Below are positions 6,456 to 14,673 of a stretch of 64,000 nt of DNA, one piece after another. How positions within the stretch are numbered: the first letter of the stretch is position 1; every line of letters begins with the position of its first letter. The DNA is taken from assembly GCF_040371755.1 (NCBI RefSeq), contig NZ_BAABWE010000003.1, positions 1 to 64,000 on the forward strand. Direction: 5' to 3'. The notes beneath the pieces were generated by a model that saw only the letters and a program-made list of their open reading frames with translations, ran no database searches and was not told the DNA's origin. Origin of the DNA: Bermanella sp040371755. Lineage in GTDB: Bacteria; Pseudomonadota; Gammaproteobacteria; Pseudomonadales; Oceanobacteraceae. The position numbers and the translations under genes were made by a program.

Positions 6456-8248
6456 GGTTTATCACTACTGTTATGTTGTTGCATAGCCCATAACTCAGCA
6501 TAACGACCCTTGCGTGCCATAAGCGCAAGGTGATTGCCCTGTTCAACGATTTTGCCTTGTTCTAACACCAGTATGCGATCAGCGTTAACTATCGTGGATA
6601 AACGGTGAGCAATAACCACCGAACTCTTGCCTTGAGAAACTTCGTTAATGGCATCTAATACAGCTTTTTCTGAATAGCTATCTAGCGAGCTAGTAGCCTC
6701 ATCAAATAATAAGATATTAGGTTGCTTTAATATGGTACGAGCAATGGCCACACGTTGCTTTTCACCCCCTGATAATTTCAAACCACGCTCGCCTACCTCT
6801 GTGTCGTAGCCTTTTTCTAAACGAGAAACAAAGGTTTCTAAGTGAGCCAATTTAATGGCTTGTTTTACTTCTTCATCGCAAGCTTCGGGTCGACCATAGC
6901 GGACATTTTCTAATAGTGTGGTATTAAACAAAACCGTGTCTTGAGGCACCACACCAATGGCATTACGCAAACTTTGTTGGGTGTGCTGTTGTATATTTTG
7001 CCCATCTATTCGTATTTCACCGTTTGCTACGTCGTAAAAGCGAAACAGTAATTTGCCTATTGTGGATTTACCAGCACCACTACTGCCCACTAATGCCACT
7101 TTTTCACCAGGCAGTACAGTAAAGCTTATATCGTCAATGATTTTTCTATCATCATAAGAGAAACTCACGTGATTAAATTCAATTAAGCCTTTGCTAACAC
7201 TAAGCTCTTTGGCATCTGTTGGATCTGCCACTTTAGGAATCACGTTTAACAAGGAAAACATTTTTTCGATATTTGTCATTGAGCTTTTAATTTCACGATA
7301 CACGAACCCTAAAAAATTTAGCGGCATGAAAATTTGCATCATAAATGCATTCACTAAAACAAAATCGCCAATTGTCATGCGCCCTTCACTGACTTCAAAA
7401 GCCGCCAGCATCAGCATGGCTGTCATGGAAGCCGAAATAATTAACGCTTGTCCTGCGTTTAACATGAACAAAGTTAAGCGATTTTTACGTTTAGCCGTTT
7501 CCCATTTGGCAAGGTCTTCATCGTATAATTTTGATTCATACTGCTCATTGGTAAAATATTTCACTGTTTCAAAGTTTAATAGGCTATCTACCGCCCGACT
7601 ATTAGATTGACTATCGGCCTGATTTGCTTCGCGAATAAACTGAGTACGCCAATCCGTGGTTTTTTTCGAAAACCACACATAAGACACCACAGAAGCAAAC
7701 ACTATGAGGGCAAATTCAAACCGATACTGTTGCCATAGAATCCCCATAACAAAAAACAGCTCAAGGAAGGTCGGGACAATGTTAAATACCAAGAAGCGCA
7801 TTAAAAAACTGATGCCGCTTGTACCGCGTTCAATGTCACGGGACAAACCACCAGTACGCCTTGAAAGATGAAATGATAAATCCAATGCATGAAGGTGCTT
7901 AAACACGCTTAAACCAATGCGACGCATGGCACGCTCGGTCACTCGACCAAACAAGGTATCGCGTATTTCGCCTAATATTACGCTGCTTAATCGTATCAAC
8001 CCATATGCTACGACCAATGCAATGGGCACCACAATTAGCTCGGCAACGCCATTCATTTGGGTATCAAGGCTATCCACCACTTGCTTTAAAACAAACGGCA
8101 TACCCACACTGGCCACTTTGGCTAATACCAAACAAATAATAGCTAGAAATACTCGATGCTTAAACTCAGTCAGGTATGGCCAAATTTGTTTAATCACAGA
8201 CCAATCGATTGATCGGTTTGGGTCAAAGTCTGAACCCATAGAGCGCAT
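6452..8248 (-). CDS. ATM1/heavy-metal-type ABC exporter (fused permease and ATPase)
   Basis: 598 residues. A six-helix exporter domain (about 20-320) is followed by an ABC domain with Walker A GSSGAGKS, Q-loop VPQDTVLF, signature LSGGEKQR and Walker B ILLFDEATS. Motifs such as RRTGGLSRDIERG and NFETVKYFTNE in the membrane domain are characteristic of the mitochondrial Atm1/bacterial Atm1-like family, which exports glutathione-linked or metal-complexed compounds. Substrate here is unknown. ATG 8248 is used; Met4 is an alternative. It heads the leftward block ABC-xni. Confidence 0.88.
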   Translation of the reverse strand: MRSMGSDFDPNRSIDWSVIKQIWPYLTEFKHRVFLAIICLVLAKVASVGMPFVLKQVVDSLDTQMNGVAELIVVPIALVVAYGLIRLSSVILGEIRDTLFGRVTERAMRRIGLSVFKHLHALDLSFHLSRRTGGLSRDIERGTSGISFLMRFLVFNIVPTFLELFFVMGILWQQYRFEFALIVFASVVSYVWFSKKTTDWRTQFIREANQADSQSNSRAVDSLLNFETVKYFTNEQYESKLYDEDLAKWETAKRKNRLTLFMLNAGQALIISASMTAMLMLAAFEVSEGRMTIGDFVLVNAFMMQIFMPLNFLGFVYREIKSSMTNIEKMFSLLNVIPKVADPTDAKELSVSKGLIEFNHVSFSYDDRKIIDDISFTVLPGEKVALVGSSGAGKSTIGKLLFRFYDVANGEIRIDGQNIQQHTQQSLRNAIGVVPQDTVLFNTTLLENVRYGRPEACDEEVKQAIKLAHLETFVSRLEKGYDTEVGERGLKLSGGEKQRVAIARTILKQPNILLFDEATSSLDSYSEKAVLDAINEVSQGKSSVVIAHRLSTIVNADRILVLEQGKIVEQGNHLALMARKGRYAELWAMQQHNSSDKP

Positions 8249-8393
8249 GAATATTCCTTAAAAGATGTGTATTAATACTTAAAACTACTGATCAGCAAAC
8301 CCAATCACTGCAAAGTACGCGGGCAGTATGCACCAACAAAAACAAACTTACGTCACAATATTAATTCAGTATAGTAATGACTAATAAATATAC

Positions 8394-8630
8394 AGGAGGA
8401 AAACAATCACACCGAATCAACTCACTATTACACCCAGACCAAGCATCTTACTTGAGTTGTGGGAGTGAATGCATCACGAAGAAGTAGATTTGAAGAAAAT
8501 AACGAAATTAATTCGTAAAGATATAGCGCAAGTTCCATTGTAATTGTTACAGTGAATAGCCTTAGCGGAGACTATTCCGCAAAAATCATATCTTTTGACC
8601 CCGCTATTACGCAGTTAGTGGTTAGATGAG
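8394..8630 (+). pseudogene. Remnant of an HDOD-domain signalling protein
   Basis: A consensus ribosome binding site (AGGAGG, 8394-8399) precedes a degenerate reading frame. From an ATC at 8406 it reads TPNQLTITPRPSILLELWE, then TGA at 8466, then in the same frame EEVDLKKITKLIRKDIA; after a shift near 8530 the pattern continues as IVIVTVNSLSG and KIISFDPAITQL. This series matches the HDOD pattern (PxRPxxLL, xDLxxIxxLIxxDxAL, VNSPxxG, KIxSxxxAIxxLG). Start codon lost, one stop and one frameshift make it a decayed gene. Beyond 8630 similarity fades, though the sequence up to about 8750 may be its tail. Confidence 0.6.
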
Positions 8631-8763
8631 TCATTAATTTAATGAGATCACCACCTGCAAGTGGCTCTTTCTAACAAAACAATAGAACACTGGCCGCAAC
8701 ATATTACTAACCGCCCTATGAGCTCATTGCCCTCAACTTTACTTTTGTATTACCCCATGACAT

Positions 8764-8783
8764 ATTAGAGTCATTACTCTAAT
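8764..8783. promoter_or_regulatory. Palindromic operator over the alkyl sulfatase promoter
   Basis: ATTAGAGT and ACTCTAAT form a perfect eight-base inverted repeat with a four-base centre. It overlaps a possible promoter, TTAGAG (8765-8770) and TATATT (8788-8793) with 17-bp spacing, 48 bp before the sulfatase start. It resembles a TetR- or LysR-type operator. In Pseudomonas the homologous sdsA1 gene is controlled by a LysR-type regulator, but no such gene is adjacent here. Confidence 0.45.
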
Positions 8784-8840
8784 CGTATATATTATAAACA
8801 TAACTAAACTAAATATAACCCACAGGATTTTGGAAGGACT

Positions 8841-10871
8841 ATGCTTAAAATTCTCGCATTTGGCACCACCTACCTAGTGGCCATCAGCTTATTGAGTGGT
8901 TGTGACTCACATCCCCAATGGGAGCATAATGCTGACGAGCAAGGTCACACCGCACCTACTGCCGCCACGGCCAATGCCAATAAGGCATTTATCAAAAAGC
9001 GTCCTTTTACCAATACAACTGATTTTAAGAACGCCAGAAAAGGCTTAATTGCTCAGCAAGAAAACATGGTAGTCCCCCATCTAAAAAGTGGCACAGTTTG
9101 GGATATGACAGAGTATGCATTTATTGATGAAAACGGAGAAAACGCGCCCCCATCGGTTAACCCTAGCCTTTGGCGTCAAGCGGCTTTAAACAATATAAAC
9201 GGTTTATTCAAAGTTACCGATGGCGTGTATCAATTGCGCGGTTTCGATCTAGCCAACATGAGCATTATTGAAAGTGATAATGGCTGGATTTTAGTCGACC
9301 CGTTAACTTCCCGTGAAACCGCCAGCAATGCCTTTTTATTCGCCCAACAACATCTTGGCAAAAAACCAATAAAAGCCATTTTATTTACTCATAGTCACAT
9401 TGATCACTTTGGTGGCGTACAAGGCATCCTCAAACACCTAAGTGAAAACGAAAAACAAAACCTTAGAATAATTGCCCCAGAAGGATTCGAAGAAGAAGCC
9501 ACCAGCGAAAATATCATAGCCGGTACTGCCATGGTTCGTCGCGCTATGTACATGTACGGCAAGCAATTAGCCCGAAATGAGCGCGGCCATGTGGGAACAG
9601 GTTTAGGTAAAGGCCCTGCGTTTGGTACATTTGGTATCCAAACCCCTACCGATTTAATATCAAAAACCGGTACAGAATTAACCATTGATGGCATACCCAT
9701 GATTTTCCAAACGGTTTCAGGTTCTGAGGCCCCTGCTGAATTCACTTTTTATCTGCCAAATCATAAAGCTTTCTGTGGTGCTGAATTACTCAGTAACAAC
9801 CTTCACAACCTTTATACATTACGTGGCGCTAAAGTACGTGACGCGCGTATTTGGAGCGGATTCATTGATGAAGCCCGCACTAAATTCGCCGATGCCGACG
9901 TGTATTTTGCCAGTCATCATTGGCCTATGTGGGGTAAAGACAACATCAAAGAATATTTAGCCGTACAGCGAGACACTTATAAATTTATTCACGATCAAAG
10001 TGTTCGTATGCTGAATCAAGGTTTCACTCCAAATGAAATTGCTGAAAATTTAGTATTGCCAGAAGCACTAAACAAAGCGTTCCATAACCAAGGGTATTAC
10101 GGCACCGTGAAGCACAATGCAAAAGCGGTCTATCAGTTCTACCAAGGCTGGTATACAGGTAACCCAGCTAAGCTAGACCCACTACCCGAGACACAAGCTG
10201 CCATACGTTACATTGATATGATGGGCGGAGTAGAGGCCGTTTTAGCAAAAGCTCAATCCGAGTTTGAAGCCGCCAGTAATCAATCCGTTGAAGAAAGCAT
10301 CAAGACGTACCGCTGGCTTGCAGAATTAATGAATCATGCGGTATTTGCACAACCAACAAATGCTCAAGCCAAAGGTCTATTAGCTAAGGTGTATGACCAA
10401 TTAGGTTATCAGGCAGAATCCGCACCTTGGCGTGATTTTTACTTAACCGGTGCTTATGAATTACGCCACGGTGCACCTGAGCAAGGAATCAGCCCCGCGA
10501 TGATGAAAGAAGTCCTCGAAGAAACCCCTGTTTCATTTTTCTTCGACAGTATGTCCGTACGCTTAATTGATAAAAAAGCCGAAGGTGTAAACACACGCAT
10601 TAAAATCACCTTCAGTGATTTAAATGAAAGCTACTTATTAACAGTGAACAACTCTGTTTTTCACCATAAGGCTGTTGAGGCTCACACGCCTGCAGACGCC
10701 ACATTAACGTTAACTAAAGATCTCTTTGTGAAGATTATTATTGGCGAAGCCGGTATCAAAGATACACTATTTAGCGATGACTTAAGCATTGATGGCAGCA
10801 AGTTAGATTTGGTCTCATTTTTTGGCATGCTCGATAACCCAGTAGGTCGATTCAACATCGTTACCCCTTAA
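8841..10871 (+). CDS. Alkyl sulfatase, class B metallo-beta-lactamase fold (SdsA1-type), lipoprotein
   Basis: 676 residues, matching SdsA1/YjcS. It hydrolyses alkyl sulfates such as dodecyl sulfate to alcohol and sulfate, supplying carbon and sulfur. A lipoprotein signal (LLSG-Cys21) replaces the plain signal peptide of SdsA1, placing the enzyme on a membrane. The binuclear zinc motif THSHIDHFGG is at about 183-192; further ligands lie near ELL (about 315) and SHHWPMWG (about 357). An alkyl-sulfatase dimerisation domain follows (about 400-530) and an SCP2-like lipid-binding domain ends the protein (about 550-676). The stop codon directly abuts that of the converging dinB, with no terminator between. 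Confidence 0.92.
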   Translation: MLKILAFGTTYLVAISLLSGCDSHPQWEHNADEQGHTAPTAATANANKAFIKKRPFTNTTDFKNARKGLIAQQENMVVPHLKSGTVWDMTEYAFIDENGENAPPSVNPSLWRQAALNNINGLFKVTDGVYQLRGFDLANMSIIESDNGWILVDPLTSRETASNAFLFAQQHLGKKPIKAILFTHSHIDHFGGVQGILKHLSENEKQNLRIIAPEGFEEEATSENIIAGTAMVRRAMYMYGKQLARNERGHVGTGLGKGPAFGTFGIQTPTDLISKTGTELTIDGIPMIFQTVSGSEAPAEFTFYLPNHKAFCGAELLSNNLHNLYTLRGAKVRDARIWSGFIDEARTKFADADVYFASHHWPMWGKDNIKEYLAVQRDTYKFIHDQSVRMLNQGFTPNEIAENLVLPEALNKAFHNQGYYGTVKHNAKAVYQFYQGWYTGNPAKLDPLPETQAAIRYIDMMGGVEAVLAKAQSEFEAASNQSVEESIKTYRWLAELMNHAVFAQPTNAQAKGLLAKVYDQLGYQAESAPWRDFYLTGAYELRHGAPEQGISPAMMKEVLEETPVSFFFDSMSVRLIDKKAEGVNTRIKITFSDLNESYLLTVNNSVFHHKAVEAHTPADATLTLTKDLFVKIIIGEAGIKDTLFSDDLSIDGSKLDLVSFFGMLDNPVGRFNIVTP

Positions 10872-11903
10872 TTACTCAAACAAACTTAATTGGGCGCTAG
10901 GTTGCAACAACTTAGCGCCAATCCCCAATAAACGAATAGCTTGCTGATCCCTTTCACTGGCTTGAATAATCAATTTTAAATAGGTTTTTAAATTTACTTG
11001 GGAGCTTTGCTTGGCAAGAGTAGTGACGTTAAAGTCCGCAAACTTTACCTTAACAAACGGCGCTAAACTTTCTAGGATTAGCCCTGCCCGCTCAACACGC
11101 TCTAGAAACATGGGCCACATGGCCTCAAGAGCTGCTTCTATTTCCTCTTTTGAAGTTAAATCTTGTGGAAATGTTCGCTCAATACTGATGGACTTCCTTA
11201 ATCGACTTTGGCTTAAGTTTCGCTTGTCTTCCCCTTTTGAGCGTTCAATCAAGAGTCGCCCGAATTTACCAAAACGTTTTAATAATTGATCGTGGGGGAT
11301 TTGCCTAATATGACCGCAAGTGTAAATCCCCATATCGTGTAGTTTTTCCGCACTTTTTGGCCCAACCCCTGGGATTTTCTTCACCTCTAATACACTAACA
11401 AACCCATCCACTTCACTTGGTAAAACCGAAAACTGACCATTGGGTTTTCGCCAATCACTGGCTACTTTGGCTAAAAATTTATTTGGAGCAATACCCACCG
11501 ACACGGTAATACCAATCTCATCTTCAATGTGCTGCCTTATTTGCTGAGCCACTTTTGAGCCATTACTGGTAGGTGCTATTTCAAGATAGGCTTCATCAAC
11601 GGAAACCACTTCCATTTGCAATGCGTATTGCTCTAGGATGGCCATTACTTGCCTAGAAACATCACGATACTTTTGCATATTGCCAGGAATCAGGACCAAA
11701 TCCGGACACAGCTTTTTCGCTTGAGCGGATGCCATAGCCGAACGTACACCAAATTTTCGAGCTATATAATTACACGTAGAAATCACACCCCGTCGATCAG
11801 ACGAGCCACCAATAGCCAAGGGTACATGACGAAACTGAGGTTGATCACGCATTTCCACTGCAGCAAAAAAGCAATCACAATCAACATGAAGGACTTGTCG
11901 CAA
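10872..11903 (-). CDS. dinB: DNA polymerase IV (Y-family, translesion)
   Basis: 343 residues (Escherichia coli 351). Catalytic carboxylates appear in HVDCDCFFAAVE and SVDEAYLE; the HhH region is KIPGVGPKSAEKL. The C-terminus QLSLFE is a beta-clamp-binding motif. It copies past lesions in the SOS response. The start is TTG at 11903: the family N-terminus begins right there (MRQVLHVDCDC), a TAA stop is only two codons upstream in frame, and no ATG fits. A perfect LexA box ends 12 bp before the start, so the transcript must have a very short leader. Confidence 0.95.
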   Translation of the reverse strand: MRQVLHVDCDCFFAAVEMRDQPQFRHVPLAIGGSSDRRGVISTCNYIARKFGVRSAMASAQAKKLCPDLVLIPGNMQKYRDVSRQVMAILEQYALQMEVVSVDEAYLEIAPTSNGSKVAQQIRQHIEDEIGITVSVGIAPNKFLAKVASDWRKPNGQFSVLPSEVDGFVSVLEVKKIPGVGPKSAEKLHDMGIYTCGHIRQIPHDQLLKRFGKFGRLLIERSKGEDKRNLSQSRLRKSISIERTFPQDLTSKEEIEAALEAMWPMFLERVERAGLILESLAPFVKVKFADFNVTTLAKQSSQVNLKTYLKLIIQASERDQQAIRLLGIGAKLLQPSAQLSLFE

Positions 11904-11915
11904 GGCAAGTTACCA

Positions 11916-11935
11916 TACTGTATATAAAAACAGTT
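11916..11935 (-). promoter_or_regulatory. LexA (SOS) box of dinB
   Basis: Perfect CTGT-N8-ACAG core (11918-11933) in a 20-mer starting TACTGTATAT. It lies 12-32 bp before the dinB start and matches the SOS control known for dinB. With the box before the integrase it is one of two such sites seen in the window. Confidence 0.9.
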
Positions 11936-11964
11936 ATTATGAGTAAGATGTACTGAAAGGCAAG

Positions 11965-12846
11965 TTAAAATTCTTCTTCCATATCTTCGTCTTCTTTTTC
12001 AAGGCGAATGGTTACACGGCGGTTTAAAACTCTACCTGCTCGTGTTTCATTTGAGGCTACAGGGTAACGCTCACCGTGATACCGTGTGGTAAACATTTCA
12101 GGGTCTAGCCCTTTTTTTACCATGTACTCAGTCACCTTGACTGCTCGCTGCTCAGATAAACGGCGATTATTGTAACGTCGACCAGAGGAATCACTATGCC
12201 CATCAATGTAAAGCGCTTTAATACTGGGGTCGGCTTTGACATACAAAATTATTAGGTCCAGCTTCTTTTTTGAGGGAGCGTCTAAATAATCCCCACCCCC
12301 TTTAAATTGAACCTTACTTTTTGCTACTTGGCGAAAGTTAACCGGTAACAATCCCGAAACACAGCCTAAATAATCCTGATAAAAACTATTAAAGTTTGCC
12401 GCTGATACTGAAATGCGAATTGGCTCATTATCATCATATCTGGCTTTGCGAGTGAAGGTGGGCTGCATGCCTTGAATCAGTGCTTGCATCATATGGTTAG
12501 CACGATTTGGCTCTACTTTCACAGGTTTACTGGTTTGCATTACCGCTACTAAGCCTAAGTCTTCAGCAAATCGGCTTGGCCCCCAAATGGGTGGCTCAAT
12601 ATGCAAAGCCGCTTGGCCTTTCCCCATGAGATTTTTTTTAGTTTTTAGATGAAACATGAGGTCTTCACCGGCTTCATGATAAAACACAGCTTCGCCATAA
12701 TGGGGAATGGGTTGTACCATCTCGCATTCAAAGATCGAGGGCGAGAGTCGCCATTCAGTTTCTTCAACCGAAGCTTGAAACGTCAACCCATGACAAAGAG
12801 TCGATATGATCATCAAACTAAATGCTGTCAACCTAAACACAGGCAA
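11965..12846 (-). CDS. motY: MotY, T-ring component of the sodium-driven flagellar motor
   Basis: 293 residues, the MotY length. A signal peptide (about 1-20) leads into the MotY N-terminal domain (about 22-160; CEMVQPIPHYGEAVFYHEAG is typical) and a C-terminal OmpA-like peptidoglycan-binding domain (about 170-285, with YIDGHSDSSG and NNRRLSEQRAVKV). MotY surrounds the motor and helps hold PomAB/MotAB stators. Neighbourhood supports this: rnt is the divergent neighbour as in Pseudomonas, and a sigma-28 promoter stands in front. The very acidic tail (KEDEDMEEEF) is a local feature. Confidence 0.92.
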   Translation of the reverse strand: MPVFRLTAFSLMIISTLCHGLTFQASVEETEWRLSPSIFECEMVQPIPHYGEAVFYHEAGEDLMFHLKTKKNLMGKGQAALHIEPPIWGPSRFAEDLGLVAVMQTSKPVKVEPNRANHMMQALIQGMQPTFTRKARYDDNEPIRISVSAANFNSFYQDYLGCVSGLLPVNFRQVAKSKVQFKGGGDYLDAPSKKKLDLIILYVKADPSIKALYIDGHSDSSGRRYNNRRLSEQRAVKVTEYMVKKGLDPEMFTTRYHGERYPVASNETRAGRVLNRRVTIRLEKEDEDMEEEF

Positions 12847-12883
12847 TTAAACCCACCAAAACATATGAAGAGACTTGCAAAGG

Positions 12884-12910
12884 TTATCGGCAAAAATACG
12901 GCATACTTGA
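12884..12910 (-). promoter_or_regulatory. Sigma-28 (FliA) promoter of motY
   Basis: Minus strand: TCAAGTAT (12903-12910), exactly 11 bp, then GCCGATAA (12884-12891). The -10 box is a perfect match to the FliA consensus and the -35 matches six of eight positions of TAAAGTTT. It lies 38 bp before the motY ATG. Confidence 0.8.
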
Positions 12911-13035
12911 GCCATTTTTAGCATATATCAGAGGGTTAGTCGGTATATATGAATCTGGTTTCGTCCTGTAAGCCTAGGTAACTGATAAGGCTTAAGGTAC
13001 AATCTTGGTTTTTAATCTGAACATTAAGGGAATCC

Positions 13036-13698
13036 GTGGCAGATTTTCATAGTAATCCAATGGCCAGTCGTTTTAGAGGCTACTTACCTGTGGTGGTGGA
13101 TGTTGAAACCGCTGGATTTAATGCCCAAACCGACGCTTTATTAGAAGTGGCCATGGTCATCATGGATATGGATGAAAAAGGCCTAATGACCCCCGGACCT
13201 GAAATGTCCGCTAAAATTAAACCCTTCGATGGCGCAAATATCGAACAAAGCGCTTTAGATTTCACTGGTATCGACCCTTTTGATCCAAACCGTGAAGACG
13301 AACACGAAGCCGACGCTTTAAACGACATGTTTAAAACCATCCGCAAAGCCATCAAAATAAAAGGCTGCAAACGTGCCATTCTTGTAGGTCACAATGCTCA
13401 TTTTGACTTAGGCTTCATCAATGCTGCGGTTGAACGCAACGATATAAAGCGTAATCCATTTCATCCGTTTTCCGGTTTTGATACCGCTACACTAGCGGGT
13501 TTAGCCTTAGGTCATACGGTTTTAGCTCGCTCTTGCATGCTAGCTGGTATCGACTTTGATAACAAAGCGGCTCACAGCGCGTTATATGACACTCAAAAAA
13601 CAGCTGAATTATTTGCTTTAATCGTCAACCAGTGGAACCACATGGGTGGCTGGGACTGGGCTGTACGCAAACATCAAAAAGAACAAGATTTAGATTAG
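13036..13698 (+). CDS. rnt: Ribonuclease T (3'-5' exoribonuclease)
   Basis: 220 residues, typical of RNase T. It trims 3' ends of tRNA and other stable RNAs as a homodimer. The DEDD catalytic residues are visible in VVDVETAGF, GHNAHFDLGF and HSALYDTQKT. The GTG start at 13036 is preceded by AAGGGAATCC, a usable ribosome binding site, and the N-terminus RFRGYLPVVVDVETAG is standard. Divergent from motY, as in Pseudomonas. Confidence 0.97.
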   Translation: MADFHSNPMASRFRGYLPVVVDVETAGFNAQTDALLEVAMVIMDMDEKGLMTPGPEMSAKIKPFDGANIEQSALDFTGIDPFDPNREDEHEADALNDMFKTIRKAIKIKGCKRAILVGHNAHFDLGFINAAVERNDIKRNPFHPFSGFDTATLAGLALGHTVLARSCMLAGIDFDNKAAHSALYDTQKTAELFALIVNQWNHMGGWDWAVRKHQKEQDLD

Positions 13699-13707
13699 CC
13701 CCTGCTT

Positions 13708-13743
13708 ATATCATTAACTTCTAATATTAGAAGTTAATGATAT
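13708..13743. promoter_or_regulatory. 36-bp perfect palindrome before the YeeE/YedE pair
   Basis: Every position from 13708 to 13743 pairs with its mirror; the centre is CTAATATTAG and the arms include ATCATTAACTT. It lies 10 bp past rnt and 60 bp before the transporter start. No T-run follows, so a terminator is less likely than an operator. AT-rich palindromes of this type are bound by ArsR-family sulfur sensors (BigR/SqrR/YgaV group), which often control YeeE/YedE transporters; that link is inference. Confidence 0.55.
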
Positions 13744-13802
13744 TCGGCCTTTATATTACCTTTCGCTAAAATACCCATACTTTTTTCTATATAGATAACA
13801 TC

Positions 13803-14237
13803 ATGTTTGAGTCTGTTTCATATATTCATGTTTTAGGCGGTGGCGCACTAATTGGCCTCTCGGCTTTAGTACTATTTTCAGGCATTGGCCGTATTGCAGG
13901 TATTTGCGGCATTGCATTTTCATTGCTGGCGGCCCCTGTTTCTACTCAAGTTTGGCGCTTAATGTTTTTAGCTGGATTATTGATCGGTACTTTTTTGTAT
14001 CATCAAATCAGTGGTCAAGCCTTCCCCCCTGCTCCTGACACAAAATTACCCTTGTTAATCATAGGCGGCTTATTAGTAGGATTTGGTACCGCCATGGGTA
14101 ATGGCTGCACGAGTGGCCATGGTATTTGCGGGCTCTCTCGGTTTTCTCCTCGATCTATTACCGCTACATTAACCTTTATGGTGTTTGCGATTTTAAGCAT
14201 GTTTGTGTTTCGTCATATTTTAGATTGGAGTATTTAA
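13803..14237 (+). CDS. YeeE/YedE-family sulfur transporter subunit, first half
   Basis: 144 residues with four hydrophobic segments. The family signature GNGCTSGHGICGLSR (about 99-113), whose cysteine carries the sulfur relay in thiosulfate transporters of the TsuA/YeeE fold, is intact. It probably works with the next gene as a split transporter for thiosulfate or another sulfur species across the inner membrane. Only one base separates the two genes, so they are co-translated. The 36-bp palindrome in front suggests control by a sulfur or redox sensor. Confidence 0.88.
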   Translation: MFESVSYIHVLGGGALIGLSALVLFSGIGRIAGICGIAFSLLAAPVSTQVWRLMFLAGLLIGTFLYHQISGQAFPPAPDTKLPLLIIGGLLVGFGTAMGNGCTSGHGICGLSRFSPRSITATLTFMVFAILSMFVFRHILDWSI

Positions 14238-14238
14238 C

Positions 14239-14652
14239 ATGGAAAAAATCATCGCGTTAATCGCTGGCATTTTATTTGGCGCTGGCCTTGCGGCTTCTGA
14301 TATGAACAATCCTGAACGGGTTCAAGGATTCTTAGATTTATTAAACTGGGACCCAAGTTTAATGTTTGTAATGATGGGTGCCCTATTAATAGCAGTACCG
14401 GGCTTTCAATATTTATTAAACAAACAAGGCAAACCTATTTTTGCAGTTGGGTTTTCATTACCAGCGGGCAAAGATATCGACAAAAATTTAGTGATCGGCT
14501 CTGCATTATTTGGCATTGGCTGGGCGATAGTTGGCTATTGCCCGGGCCCAGCTATTGCCTCATTGGTTTACGGCTATCAGGAAGTATTTATTTTTGTCGC
14601 GGCCATGCTAGCCGGTGCTAAAACCCAGCAGTTTATTTTTAATACAAAATAA
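14239..14652 (+). CDS. YeeE/YedE-family (DUF6691-type) sulfur transporter subunit, second half
   Basis: 137 residues, four hydrophobic segments, with the paired signature GWAIVGYCPGPAIASL (about 95-110) carrying the second conserved cysteine. In bacteria with the split form the two halves form one pore. It starts one base after the preceding stop. Confidence 0.88.
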   Translation: MEKIIALIAGILFGAGLAASDMNNPERVQGFLDLLNWDPSLMFVMMGALLIAVPGFQYLLNKQGKPIFAVGFSLPAGKDIDKNLVIGSALFGIGWAIVGYCPGPAIASLVYGYQEVFIFVAAMLAGAKTQQFIFNTK

Positions 14653-14673
14653 AATATGTTTCATTCTGAATAT

